A stretch of DNA of 64,000 bases from Psychrobacillus sp. INOP01 (lineage in GTDB: Bacteria > Bacillota > Bacilli > Bacillales_A > Planococcaceae): NCBI RefSeq assembly GCF_018140925.1, contig NZ_CP073315.1, forward strand, positions 1,984,001-2,048,000. Direction: 5' to 3'. Below, one piece after another: positions 8,555-17,732 of the stretch. Position 1 is the first letter of the stretch; each line of letters starts with the position of its first letter. Below the pieces are notes generated by a model, which was not told the origin of the DNA, did not search any database, and worked only from the letters and a program-made list of their open reading frames with translations. The position numbers and the translations under genes are program-made.

Positions 8555-10213
8555 CTATTCTTTGCTAGCCCATTTTAAATCCATATATCCAACTGGATGT
8601 CTTACGATTCCTGAGATTGTTGGTTTTTCAAGTGTTACTTGGTTGTAATAGTGAACTGGGAAAATAGGCATTTCATCCATTAATAACGCGTCTGCTTGGA
8701 TAAGCATTTCCCAACGTTTAGCTTCGTCTGTTTCCTTTTTGATATCGGCAATTAGTTTATCAAATTCTGCATTTGACCAAGTCGTACGGTTCATAGAGGA
8801 ACCTGTGATGAAGCTTTCTAATGCATTCACTGGATCTGCATAGTCAAATAAGAAGGAAGAACGAGACAATTGGTATTTAAACTCTTTTTGCTCGGTCGCA
8901 AATACACTTGCCTCTACGTTTTGTAGCGTTACATCTACTCCTAATACTTCTTTAAATTTACTTTGCAATGCTTCTGCTATTTTCTTATGAGTATCACTTG
9001 TAGAATAAGTTAATGTTACTTCAGGTAACTCTGTGTACCCCTCTTCTGCCATACCTTCTGCTAAAAGTGTTTTTGCTTTTTCTGCATCAAAACCTATAAG
9101 CTTACCTGCTGTTTCTCTGAATTCTTTACCATCTGGTCCTACAAATCCGTAAGGAATAAAGCCTTCTGCTGGTTTTTCACCATTTTTCGTTACAAACTCT
9201 ACGATTTCTTGTTGATCAACCGCTAAACCAAAAGCCTGACGGATTTTTTTATTTGTGAAAGGCTCCTGGGAAACATTGAAACGGTAGAAATACAATCCCG
9301 CTTGGTCTTCATTTTTAAGCTCTGGGTCATTCAGTAACTGATCAGCCAACTCCGCTGGTACACCCGATACATCTAAATCCCCTGTTTCGTACATTTGGTA
9401 TTCAGTATTGGAATCGTCTACCATAGCCCATTCTACTTTATCGAGCTTTACAGTATCCGCATCCCAATAATTTTCATTTTTTGCAAATGTAAAGCTTACA
9501 TCATGCTCCCATGCTGTTAACTTGAACGGGCCATTCCCTACGAATGTATCTGCTTCTGTAAACCAAGTTGCATTCTCTGTCGCAACTTTCTCATTGACTG
9601 GGAAGAAACTTGGGTTTGTAATGATATTTAGGAATGCTTCTGTTGGAGCATTCAACTTCACTTCGAATACTTTTTCTTCCAATGCTTTAATAGCAACGTC
9701 CTCAGCTGCGCCTTCCCCACTATTATAGGCTTCAGCTCCATCAATGAAATACGCTAAAAATGCTGCAGGAGAAGCTGTTTCCGGATTTAACATATGCAAC
9801 CATCCATAAACGAAATCACTTGCTAACACAGGCTCTCCATTAGACCATTTTGCATCGTCGCGAATTGTAAATGTATACGTTAGACCATCTTCTGTTACAT
9901 CAATTTTTTCAGCTGTTGCAGGTTCTGCCACATGGTCCTTTGAAAGACGTACAAGTCCTTCCATTAGATTATTTAATGCATTCCAAGAAACCGCATCAAA
10001 TCCTACAGATGGATCAAATGATGTTGGTTCATTTCCATTATTTAATTTGAGTACTTTTTCTGTTTCAGTTTCAGTTTCTACTACCGTTTCCTTCTCTTCC
10101 CCTTCGTTACCTGTATTAGTTTCCGGTGTTTCACCCGCATCTTTCGTGGCTGTACAAGCACTTAACACAAGGACAAATAACGCTACTACAAATAATGATA
10201 GCCATTTCTTCAT
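8555..10213 (-). CDS. dppE: Peptide ABC transporter substrate-binding lipoprotein (DppE type)
   Basis: The 552-aa protein starts MKKWLSLFVVALFVLVLSAC, a lipoprotein signal with lipobox LSAC and lipidated Cys20, then an acidic Thr/Glu-rich linker. The body is a family 5 extracellular solute-binding protein (GNEPTSFDPSVGFD at the N-terminal lobe, YGWLHMLNPETASPAAF). It captures oligopeptides at the outer face of the membrane for DppBCD. The ATG at 10213 behind AAAGGGGGAA was chosen over an upstream ATG that would spoil the signal peptide. Confidence 0.93.
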   Translation of the reverse strand: MKKWLSLFVVALFVLVLSACTATKDAGETPETNTGNEGEEKETVVETETETEKVLKLNNGNEPTSFDPSVGFDAVSWNALNNLMEGLVRLSKDHVAEPATAEKIDVTEDGLTYTFTIRDDAKWSNGEPVLASDFVYGWLHMLNPETASPAAFLAYFIDGAEAYNSGEGAAEDVAIKALEEKVFEVKLNAPTEAFLNIITNPSFFPVNEKVATENATWFTEADTFVGNGPFKLTAWEHDVSFTFAKNENYWDADTVKLDKVEWAMVDDSNTEYQMYETGDLDVSGVPAELADQLLNDPELKNEDQAGLYFYRFNVSQEPFTNKKIRQAFGLAVDQQEIVEFVTKNGEKPAEGFIPYGFVGPDGKEFRETAGKLIGFDAEKAKTLLAEGMAEEGYTELPEVTLTYSTSDTHKKIAEALQSKFKEVLGVDVTLQNVEASVFATEQKEFKYQLSRSSFLFDYADPVNALESFITGSSMNRTTWSNAEFDKLIADIKKETDEAKRWEMLIQADALLMDEMPIFPVHYYNQVTLEKPTISGIVRHPVGYMDLKWASKE

Positions 10214-10268
10214 CTTAGTTCCCCCTTTGTAATATATATGTGAATGCACTTACGCGCGCTCATCCTAT

Positions 10269-11396
10269 TCAAGATAACTCTTGTAATAATTTTGCACGTT
10301 CGTCTTGAAGCCAGCAGTCAACCGCATGTGATTCAGATATTGTTGTCGTAAAAGGATATACATGATCGCATACTTCCATCGCATAAGGACATCTCGCAGT
10401 GAAAGGGCACCCTTTCGGTGGCGAAAACAAATCTGGTGGTGTTCCTTCAATTGGTTGTAGCTCTTCCTCGACCAAATCCAGACGAGGAACTGAATTCAAA
10501 AGCCCTTTCGTATATGGATGCTCTGGTGTGTAAAATATCGCACGCTTGTCTCCAATTTCCACTATTTTTCCGGCATACATTACGGCTATTCGATCAGCTA
10601 TTTTTGCAACAACTCCTAAATCATGAGTAATTAAAATAATCGAAATATCCGTTTTCTGTTGAATCTCCTCAAAAAGCTCCAAAATTTGTGCTTGGATCGT
10701 TACATCCAGTGCCGTTGTCGGTTCATCCGCGATTAATAGCTCGGGTTCACAAATGAGCGCAATTGCAATCACGATTCGTTGACGCATTCCTCCAGAAAAT
10801 TGGTGTGGAAATTGCTTTAAACGCTCTGTTGGATTGGGTATTCCTACTAGTTCCAACATTTCTATCGCTTTCCTCTTTGCTTCCTGTTTACTTACTTTTT
10901 TATGCGTTCGAAGTCCTTCCGTTAACTGCTCCCCGATCGTGAGCGTTGGGTTTAGTGCTGTCATTGGGTCTTGGAAAATCATGGATATATCAACTCCTTG
11001 AATTTTCCGCAGTTGGGGCTTCGACATACCTGTCAACTCTTTCCCTTTAAAAAGGACACGGCCATTCTTAATAATTCCAGCAGGCTGTGGTATTAAACCC
11101 ATAATGGCATTAGAAGTAACGCTTTTCCCACACCCTGATTCACCTACTATTGCAAGTGTTTCCCCTTGATGAAGATCGAAACTAACACCTCTAACTGCTT
11201 CAACCTCTCCACCATACGTTCGAAAAGAAACTTGAAGATTATTCACCTGAAGTACTTTTACATCTGACCTAACCTTCTTTGTTTTCCTTCTATTCCTTTG
11301 CACTCCAGAGGTACCCACCCGAAGAGATGATTTATCTACTTCATCAACTCGCTCTTTTATTTGTTCCTTTGTAAGATCTAACTGATGTTCATTCAT
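10269..11396 (-). CDS. dppD: Peptide ABC transporter ATP-binding protein (DppD type), N-terminally extended
   Basis: Walker A GESGCGKS (near 95), signature [15 protein letters not shown], Walker B LLIADEPT and HDLGVVA identify an OppD/DppD ATPase with the usual C-terminal [10 protein letters not shown] cluster. At 375 aa it is about 45 residues longer than typical: a charged, Lys/Arg-rich N-terminal tail precedes the first strand ([11 protein letters not shown]). The ATG at 11396 has an excellent AGGAGG site, which supports the long form. It follows dppC by 5 bp. Confidence 0.92.
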   Translation of the reverse strand: MNEHQLDLTKEQIKERVDEVDKSSLRVGTSGVQRNRRKTKKVRSDVKVLQVNNLQVSFRTYGGEVEAVRGVSFDLHQGETLAIVGESGCGKSVTSNAIMGLIPQPAGIIKNGRVLFKGKELTGMSKPQLRKIQGVDISMIFQDPMTALNPTLTIGEQLTEGLRTHKKVSKQEAKRKAIEMLELVGIPNPTERLKQFPHQFSGGMRQRIVIAIALICEPELLIADEPTTALDVTIQAQILELFEEIQQKTDISIILITHDLGVVAKIADRIAVMYAGKIVEIGDKRAIFYTPEHPYTKGLLNSVPRLDLVEEELQPIEGTPPDLFSPPKGCPFTARCPYAMEVCDHVYPFTTTISESHAVDCWLQDERAKLLQELS

Positions 11397-11401
11397 CCAA
11401 T

Positions 11402-12349
11402 CTACCTCCTAAGCTTCGGATCTAGCGCATCCTGCAGTCCATCCCCTAGCACATTAAAGGCAAACATTGTTAAAGAAATAAACAATGCAGGGAAGAATAA
11501 ACGCCACCAATGACCGGATAAAATAACAGGAAGCGCATCATTTGCCATTACACCCCAACTCGCAAATGGGGCTGCAATCCCTAAGCCTAAAAAACTTAGA
11601 AATGCTTCTGCAAAAATAGCACTCGGAACTGTAAGTGTCATCTGAACTATAATCGGCCCCATCGTATTTGGTAATAAATTTTTCCGGATAATTCTAGAGC
11701 TCTTGGCACCAAACGATTTGGATGCTGTTACGAACTCATAGTTTTTTATTTGTAATACCTGTCCCCGAACAATTCGTGCCATCCCTACCCATCCAGTGAC
11801 TGTTAGAGCTACTATGATGGTAGTTAAACTTGCGCCCATGATAACCATCAATAAAATAACAACTAACAAATGGGGTAATCCATAAAGTACTTCTACTATA
11901 CGCATCATGATGGAATCCGTACGACCACCTTTATAACCACTAATACCGCCGTAAATAATGCCAATGAAGAAATCAATAAGTGCTGCCATAACTCCAACAA
12001 ATATGGAAATACGGGCACCATACCAGGTTCTTGTAAATACATCTCTTCCTGCCTCATCGGTACCAAACCAATGAGCAGCGGATGGAGACTGGTTTTGGCT
12101 GGGATAATCAGTAGCTGTAACCGAATATGGTGAAAAAATAGGACCAAATATAGCAAAAAGCATCAATAAAATAAGAAAGATTAATCCGCCCATCGCCAAT
12201 TTATTTTTCCGTAATCGACGCCAAGCATCCTTCCAATAGGATAGTGAGGGTCTAACAACTGTTTCTGCACTACCATGTTCTTTCAGAAGGGGTCGAAACC
12301 ATTCGTCTTTTACATGCTGTGGGGGCACTACGTCTTGTGGATTTGTCAT
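11402..12349 (-). CDS. dppC: Peptide ABC transporter permease DppC
   Basis: A 315-aa inner permease with an N-terminal cytoplasmic segment, a first membrane helix (GGLIFLILLMLFAIFGPIF) and the OppC-type loop ATDYPSQNQSPSAAHWFGTD followed by EAGRDVFTR. The EAA-like loop (REFVTASKSFGAKSS equivalent, YEFVTASKSFGAKSSRII) contacts the ATPases. About six membrane helices. The ATG overlaps the dppB stop by one base (TAATG), a sign of coupled synthesis of the permease pair. Confidence 0.93.
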   Translation of the reverse strand: MTNPQDVVPPQHVKDEWFRPLLKEHGSAETVVRPSLSYWKDAWRRLRKNKLAMGGLIFLILLMLFAIFGPIFSPYSVTATDYPSQNQSPSAAHWFGTDEAGRDVFTRTWYGARISIFVGVMAALIDFFIGIIYGGISGYKGGRTDSIMMRIVEVLYGLPHLLVVILLMVIMGASLTTIIVALTVTGWVGMARIVRGQVLQIKNYEFVTASKSFGAKSSRIIRKNLLPNTMGPIIVQMTLTVPSAIFAEAFLSFLGLGIAAPFASWGVMANDALPVILSGHWWRLFFPALFISLTMFAFNVLGDGLQDALDPKLRR

Positions 12350-13284
12350 TAAGCATCCCCCTCTTTGCGGTGTAATTTTATACGTGGGTCCAGTAATCCG
12401 TAAACAATATCTACAACGAATAGCATGAACACCAAAAATGCACTATAAAACACAGTTGTTCCCATAATTACTGGGTAATCTCGATTATTAATACTTTCCA
12501 CAAAATATTTGCCCATTCCAGGAATAGCAAAAATACGCTCGATTACAAATGTTCCTGTTAGTATACCAGCAAGCATTGTTCCCAGAATGGTCACTACAGG
12601 CATGAGTGCATTTCTTAATGCATGTCGGACAATTATCCTTACCGGTGATAACCCCTTTGCACGAGCCATTTTAATATAATCCTGTGTTAGCACCTCTAAC
12701 ATACTAGATCTAGTTAAACGAGCAATGATAGCTGTAGGTCCCGTTGCAAGGGCTATTATCGGCAATATCATATGTAACGGACTAGACCAGGTTGCCGCTG
12801 GTAGCAAGTCCCAGGTCACAGCAAGCTGTTGAATAAGTAATGTTGCAAGTACGAAGTTAGGAACAGATATACCAACTACCGCAAATGCCATGGCAAAGTA
12901 ATCTACCAGACCATTATGCCGAAGTGCAGCAATCGTACCTAGTATGATTCCTGATAACAAAGCTACTAAAATAGTAATCATCCCAAGTTCAAAGGAAATT
13001 GGGAATCCCCGTGCCAACAATTCATTTACGGATTCATTAGGCTTCTTAATCGATGGTCCAAAGTCAAAAGTGACAATCGATTTTAAATAACTTAAATATT
13101 GAATGTGAAGGGGTTCATCTAATTTATAAAACTTTTCTAAGTTTGCCTGAATAGTAGGATTAGTCGTTCGCTCTCCTTCAAATGGAGAACCTGGTATTAA
13201 GTGCATCAATACGAAAGTCAATGTAGCGATGATTAGAATCGTTGCAATCATCATGATAAAACGCTTCATAATATACTTCGCCAT
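12349..13284 (-). CDS. dppB: Peptide ABC transporter permease DppB
   Basis: A 311-aa permease with an N-terminal helix (FIMMIATILIIATLTFVLMH), the family loop IPGSPFEGE, and the EAA motif QDYIKMARAKGLSPVRII for ATPase docking. Six membrane segments are apparent. With DppC it forms the channel that brings di- and oligopeptides, including murein peptides, into the cell. It is 12 bp from dppA with a GGGGGG ribosome site. Confidence 0.93.
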   Translation of the reverse strand: MAKYIMKRFIMMIATILIIATLTFVLMHLIPGSPFEGERTTNPTIQANLEKFYKLDEPLHIQYLSYLKSIVTFDFGPSIKKPNESVNELLARGFPISFELGMITILVALLSGIILGTIAALRHNGLVDYFAMAFAVVGISVPNFVLATLLIQQLAVTWDLLPAATWSSPLHMILPIIALATGPTAIIARLTRSSMLEVLTQDYIKMARAKGLSPVRIIVRHALRNALMPVVTILGTMLAGILTGTFVIERIFAIPGMGKYFVESINNRDYPVIMGTTVFYSAFLVFMLFVVDIVYGLLDPRIKLHRKEGDA

Positions 13285-13296
13285 TCAAAATCCCCC

Positions 13297-14121
13297 CTAA
13301 CAGAACTTAGCTTGTAACGCTAATTCCACCATAACAAGCATTGCTCGATACGCCTCTAATATATCTTTCGCATTAAACTTAACCGTTGTTGTCCCTTCTA
13401 TAATTTCACAACCTGGCATTAAAGCCGCCCACTCCGCTTGACCGTAGTTAACAAATTCAATTCGTAATACCGGGTTTTCAGGTGGAGTTAGAGGCTTTAT
13501 TTGATCTCGTTTTTCTATAGCCTCCACTACTTTTTCTCTAAGCAAAGCCTGTGACTTTAAAGGATGTAACGTCTTTACAGCTGATCGAGAAATAGACTCT
13601 TTCACAACTGCAGTCACCACACCAGGTATAAGGGTCTGCGCTTCTCTACACGCACCATCGTCTCCTGCCACCATAATAACGGGTACGCCATAATGTCCTG
13701 CTACATAAGCATTTAATCCTAGTTCTCCAATAACCACATCATTTATGTACATATTACGAACTCCAAAAATCATCGAATGACTCATAACACCCGGTTGTCC
13801 AGCTCTTGAATGATAACCAGCAAACACTGCCCCTAAATACGTTTCGTCTAGTGCATGCACCATTGAATAGGGCTTAAAATCTCCTGTAATTAAGGAAGCA
13901 TCTGGATGTAATTCTTCTACTAGGAGATTATTCATCTTAGAATGACTATCATTGACTAATACTTCTTTTATACCTTTTGATAAAGCACCCTCTACAATGG
14001 CATTTGCTTCTTGGGTCATTATACGTCTCGCCCGTTCGTAATTATGCTTATTAGACTCTACAAACGTGTAATCTGGTAATCCTGTTATCCCTTCCATATC
14101 AACCGATAAAAAAAGCTTCAT
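13297..14121 (-). CDS. dppA: D-aminopeptidase DppA (M55)
   Basis: A zinc-dependent, decameric D-aminopeptidase acting on D-Ala-containing peptides. The 274-aa protein has the M55 signatures: SVDMEGITGLPDYT (metal-binding Asp/Glu near residues 8-10), VNDSHSKMNN, the GYHSRAG histidine motif and GDDGACREA. It is the first gene of the dpp operon, as in B. subtilis, and is preceded by the operon promoter and a CodY-like box. It links uptake of D-amino-acid peptides with their hydrolysis. Confidence 0.94.
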   Translation of the reverse strand: MKLFLSVDMEGITGLPDYTFVESNKHNYERARRIMTQEANAIVEGALSKGIKEVLVNDSHSKMNNLLVEELHPDASLITGDFKPYSMVHALDETYLGAVFAGYHSRAGQPGVMSHSMIFGVRNMYINDVVIGELGLNAYVAGHYGVPVIMVAGDDGACREAQTLIPGVVTAVVKESISRSAVKTLHPLKSQALLREKVVEAIEKRDQIKPLTPPENPVLRIEFVNYGQAEWAALMPGCEIIEGTTTVKFNAKDILEAYRAMLVMVELALQAKFC

Positions 14122-14166
14122 ATTATTCCCCCATGTCCTTCTATTTTTCTTTTACAAACCGAAATA

Positions 14167-14198
14167 ATTATAAACTCTATCAAAATATACTGAAAATT
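14167..14198 (-). promoter_or_regulatory. dpp operon promoter with CodY-like box
   Basis: A TATAAT (14172-14167) lies about 50 bp upstream of dppA. Over the expected -35 region, 14184-14198 reads AATATACTGAAAATT, which differs from the CodY consensus AATTTTCWGAAAATT at two of 15 bases. The dpp operon is a classical CodY target in B. subtilis, so repression in amino-acid-rich conditions is likely. No good -35 is visible, which fits a regulated promoter. Confidence 0.72.
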
Positions 14199-14289
14199 AC
14201 AATATATCAAAATACATAGATACTATTTTATGTGAGATTTTTTTATTAAGAAAATCTAAGGCTTTTGGTAAAACTAGATAAGATAAAAA

Positions 14290-14322
14290 AGCAAATGCAC
14301 TTTTTAAGTAAAAGGCATTTGC
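14290..14322 (-). terminator. Terminator of the CotD-like gene
   Basis: AGCAAATGC and GCATTTGCT enclose an inner CTTTT/AAAAG stem; the minus strand continues with six T. It lies 43 bp after the coat gene. Confidence 0.8.
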
Positions 14323-14364
14323 TCGTGTTTTCTATATAACACAGAAAACTACAATATCGATGAA

Positions 14365-14706
14365 TTATCTATTCTGACCTGGGAAGAACTGTTGCTGTCC
14401 GTATTGTTGTTGTCCAAATGGCTGACCAAATGATTGTTGTGGAAACATTCCTTGTTGCATTGGAAATGCTTGTTGGCTTCCAGGTGCCATTACATTTTGA
14501 TTAGTCACTGTATAAAAGTGCTGAGGGACGTTTACGATATGCTCTCTATTCACATTTACAATTGGATGGATAACAGGCTGCATTCTTGGTAAGAATGAAT
14601 CACGCACTCGGTATTGCGGGGGACAAACAACTGGTTGCGCAGCTGGTTGATGCCACTGCGTTTGGTGACAGGAATTACAGGAACAGGGTTGACGATGTTG
14701 ATTCAT
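14365..14706 (-). CDS. CotD-like spore coat protein
   Basis: The 113-aa protein starts MNQHRQPCSCNSCHQ behind AAGGAGGTG; upstream in-frame codons are unlikely to be used. A Cys/His-rich start is followed by HPIVNVNREHIVNVPQHFYT, which resembles the His-rich core of inner coat protein CotD (HP-x-VN-x-xH-x-x-x-H-x-FP-HT pattern), and a low-complexity Gln/Phe/Gly/Pro tail with QQYGQQQF repeats. Coat proteins are made in the mother cell late in sporulation and crosslinked on the forespore. No confident sigma-K promoter was identified. It stands alone with its own terminator. Confidence 0.75.
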   Translation of the reverse strand: MNQHRQPCSCNSCHQTQWHQPAAQPVVCPPQYRVRDSFLPRMQPVIHPIVNVNREHIVNVPQHFYTVTNQNVMAPGSQQAFPMQQGMFPQQSFGQPFGQQQYGQQQFFPGQNR

Positions 14707-14888
14707 TGTTAATTCACCTCCTTCTTGCACTACTATTAGTAAATGCAAGCGCACAGGAAGCAAACTAGACAAACATCACCATTAAAAAAAAATAATAAAA
14801 ATAGCTTTCGAAGCTTTCATTAAGAAATGGAAGTTTCAATATCGACTAAAATGGAAATACTTAAAGGAACTAAGGATAAGTGTATTGG

Positions 14889-14917
14889 TTGATTCAATAA
14901 TATTTTATTAGTATAGT
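14889..14917 (+). promoter_or_regulatory. Promoter of the BCCT transporter gene
   Basis: TTGATT (14889-14894) and TATAGT (14912-14917) with 17-bp spacing, followed 34 bp later by the ATG with a GGGGG ribosome site. Confidence 0.65.
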
Positions 14918-14950
14918 TAACGGTTTAACTTTAAATATGTAGGGGGAAAC

Positions 14951-16444
14951 ATGAAAAAATTATCAAAGGTATTTTATATTACAATGGGTTTAATAGTTTT
15001 AGCAGTCGGATACGGGGCTTTAGCACCCGAAAGTTTTGAAGCTATTACCACAACTATTAAAACTTTTGTTGCTTCGTCATTTGGCTGGTACTACATGTTG
15101 CTTATGACGTTTATGTTAGCATTAAGCATTTTCTTCATAGTTAGTCCATATGGGAAAATCCGACTTGGAAAAGATTCAGATCGTCCACAGTTTTCAACTG
15201 TTACTTGGATTGCTATGCTATTTTCTGCTGGAATGGGAATTGGGCTTGTCTTTTATGGGGCAGCTGAACCATTATCACATTATGCCATCGATCCTGCGAC
15301 AGCAGAGCCAAATACTAGTGCAGCTTTTAAAGAATCACTTCGTCAAGCTTTCTTCCACTGGGGGTTCCATGTTTGGGCTATGTATGGGGTTGTTGCGCTA
15401 TCTCTTGCATTCTTCCAATTTCGCAAGGGAGAACCTGGCTTAATCTCCTCAACATTGAAACCTATTTTCGGCAAAAAGATGGAAGGGCCATGGGGTACTC
15501 TCGTAGATGTACTCGCTGTCTTTGCTACAGCATTTGGAGTTGCTACTTCTCTTGGCTTCGGTGCCGTTCAAATTAACGCCGGCTTAAATTACTTATTCGA
15601 CTTCAAAATTGGGATCACATCTCAAATTATTATTATAGCGGTTGTCACTGTTCTATTCGTAGCATCTGCTTGGTCAGGACTAAGTAAAGGAATAAAATAT
15701 TTATCCAACATAAATTTAATATTAGCTCTTGCTTTACTTGGTTTTGTCATTATTCTGGGACCTACCTTGCTTATTTTCGATATGTTTACTGATTCTTTTG
15801 GTGGCTATTTAGGAAATATTGTACAAATGAGTTTCCGCACATCTCCATTAAATGACCACAACCGAGAATGGCTCGACAATTGGACGATCTTCTATTGGGC
15901 CTGGTGGATTTCTTGGGCACCATTTGTAAGCATGTTCATAGCTCGAGTATCTAAAGGTCGCACGATACGTGAGTTTGTTACTGGTGTTCTTGTAGCGCCT
16001 ACTTTACTAGGAGCATTTTGGTTTTCGGCTTTTGGTACGACAGCTATTGACTTTCAAAAGAGAGGGATTGCCGACTTAGCACAAGCATCTACTGAATTGA
16101 CTATTTTTGAAATGTTCAACTTGATGCCTCTCTCCACATTTATTTCTGTTTTTGCTGTCATATTGATTGCTTCCTTTTTCATCACTTCAGCAGATTCTGC
16201 CACTTTTGTTCTCGGTATGCAGTCAACACATGGATCATTAACACCGCCGAACAAAGTGAAGCTCGTTTGGGGAATCACATTATCTGTTATCGCAATTATA
16301 TTATTATCCGTTAATGGATTAGATGCATTGCAAAATACAATTATTATTGCCGCCTTACCATTTTCATTTGTTATGCTGCTAATGATTATTTCGCTTTTGA
16401 AGGCCTTAAAAGCAGAAGCAAAAATAATGAAAATAAAAAAATAA
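14951..16444 (+). CDS. BCCT family betaine/choline/carnitine transporter
   Basis: A 497-aa integral membrane protein with about 12 helices. Family motifs are clear: MGIGLVFYGAAEPLSHY in helix 3, FHWGFHVWAMY, and the aromatic substrate box WAWWISWAPFVSMFIARVSKGRT in helix 8. BCCT carriers are Na+- or H+-driven and import quaternary amines such as glycine betaine as osmoprotectants (OpuD/BetL type). The C-terminal tail is short and lysine-rich. The exact substrate cannot be assigned. It is a single-gene unit with its own promoter and terminator. Confidence 0.93.
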   Translation: MKKLSKVFYITMGLIVLAVGYGALAPESFEAITTTIKTFVASSFGWYYMLLMTFMLALSIFFIVSPYGKIRLGKDSDRPQFSTVTWIAMLFSAGMGIGLVFYGAAEPLSHYAIDPATAEPNTSAAFKESLRQAFFHWGFHVWAMYGVVALSLAFFQFRKGEPGLISSTLKPIFGKKMEGPWGTLVDVLAVFATAFGVATSLGFGAVQINAGLNYLFDFKIGITSQIIIIAVVTVLFVASAWSGLSKGIKYLSNINLILALALLGFVIILGPTLLIFDMFTDSFGGYLGNIVQMSFRTSPLNDHNREWLDNWTIFYWAWWISWAPFVSMFIARVSKGRTIREFVTGVLVAPTLLGAFWFSAFGTTAIDFQKRGIADLAQASTELTIFEMFNLMPLSTFISVFAVILIASFFITSADSATFVLGMQSTHGSLTPPNKVKLVWGITLSVIAIILLSVNGLDALQNTIIIAALPFSFVMLLMIISLLKALKAEAKIMKIKK

Positions 16445-16488
16445 CTAAAATGCCAAGGGTTCTTTTATTCCCTTGGCATTTTAGTTAT
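16441..16488. terminator. Long bidirectional terminator
   Basis: A perfect 19-bp stem (starting ATAACTAAAATGCCAAGGG, loop of 10) overlaps the BCCT stop codon. T-runs are weak on both sides. Downstream, 16489-16616 shows nothing I can assign. Confidence 0.8.
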
Positions 16489-16616
16489 TATCTTATTACT
16501 TTGTAATTAAATACTTTCTTCCCCATTATCAAATGAGATGCGAGAAAGAAAGTTATATTTAACTCGTCTACAGGCTTCTACAAATGAGTAGAAAGTAGTC
16601 GAGATGTTACACAGTT

Positions 16617-17717
16617 TTAACCCCAGATTTCTTTAGAAATATCAACGATGTATTTTAGTTTTTCCCATTGTTGATCTTCTGTTAGCTTATTACCATGATG
16701 TGTAGAAGCAAAGCCGCATTGTGGGCTGATACTTAACTGCTCAAGCGGAACATATTGAGTTGCCTCCTCAATACGAGCAAGAATGTTTTCTTTGTTTTCT
16801 AATTCACCAGTTTTAGAGGTGAAAATACCTAGCACTACTTTTGCCCCTCCGTTTGGAATATGTGCAAGTGGTTGAAAATCGCCAGAACGGTCATCGTCAT
16901 ATTCCAAGAAGAATCCATCCACTTTTTCTTTTGCAAACAAAGTTGATGCTATTAAAGCATAGCTTCCACCGAAAGCCCAAGTGGATTGATAGTTTCCGCG
17001 GCATAGATGTGTCGTAACTACTAAGTCTTCTGGTTTATTTTCTAGAATTCCGTTAACGACACGTAGAGCAAGATCGATTAAGTATTCTCTTTCCCCTTCT
17101 TTATACGGAATGTCTGGGGAAGACAGACCTGCAATATAAACATCATCGATTTGTAAATATCTAACTCCTGCCTCATAAAAGGCTTGTATGGTTTCTTGAT
17201 AAGCCGCGACTACATCCTTTGCAAAGTCTTCTACATCTGGGTAGATATTTTCATCTCGGATTCCAGGATGGAACAATTGGTTTGGACTTGGAATAGTTTG
17301 TTTGGCAACTGCACGACCAGCTACAATCTCATTGAAATCAATAAAGTCTTGGATAAATGGATGTTCTGGGTTGAAAGCGATTTTGCCGATATTGCGAACT
17401 TCATATTTCTCTGTTTCTATCCCCTCAAATTTATATCCTTTTTCAGGTACATATCCTTCAAAACCAATCAGTTGTTCTAAGAAGTCTAAATGCCACCAGT
17501 CACGACGAAATTCTCCATCTGTCACAAGCTCTAGACCCACCTCAATTTGCTTATCAACGATCCTCCCTATTTCTTTAGTTTCTACAGCTTTTAATTGTTC
17601 TCTTGTAATCGTTCCCGCTTTATACTCTCTTCTTGCTGTCAGTAAACTTTCTGGTCTTAACAAACTACCTACATGATCCGCTCTGAATGGTGCCTGAATA
17701 GCTGTTTTAACTGTCAT
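16617..17717 (-). CDS. MetE C-terminal-like protein (YxjG/YxjH family)
   Basis: A 366-aa protein with a cobalamin-independent methionine synthase catalytic-barrel fold. Visible motifs are the N-terminal RADHVGSLLRP, DGEFRRDWWHLDF, LQIDDVYI, the zinc-type THLCRG and SPQCGFAST with Cys. YxjG/YxjH-like proteins lack the MetE N-terminal half; they are linked to methionine synthesis or S-methyl metabolism and are S-box regulated in B. subtilis. Here the gene is 15 bp behind a cyclase-family gene and both are downstream of a SAM riboswitch, so it should be switched off when S-adenosylmethionine is plentiful. Confidence 0.88.
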   Translation of the reverse strand: MTVKTAIQAPFRADHVGSLLRPESLLTARREYKAGTITREQLKAVETKEIGRIVDKQIEVGLELVTDGEFRRDWWHLDFLEQLIGFEGYVPEKGYKFEGIETEKYEVRNIGKIAFNPEHPFIQDFIDFNEIVAGRAVAKQTIPSPNQLFHPGIRDENIYPDVEDFAKDVVAAYQETIQAFYEAGVRYLQIDDVYIAGLSSPDIPYKEGEREYLIDLALRVVNGILENKPEDLVVTTHLCRGNYQSTWAFGGSYALIASTLFAKEKVDGFFLEYDDDRSGDFQPLAHIPNGGAKVVLGIFTSKTGELENKENILARIEEATQYVPLEQLSISPQCGFASTHHGNKLTEDQQWEKLKYIVDISKEIWG

Positions 17718-17732
17718 TTTATCTCTCTCCTT

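Noticed and set aside
17302-17676. 124-aa plus-strand ORF
   Set aside because: Shadow of the MetE-like gene; Ser/Pro-rich nonsense composition and no start signal.
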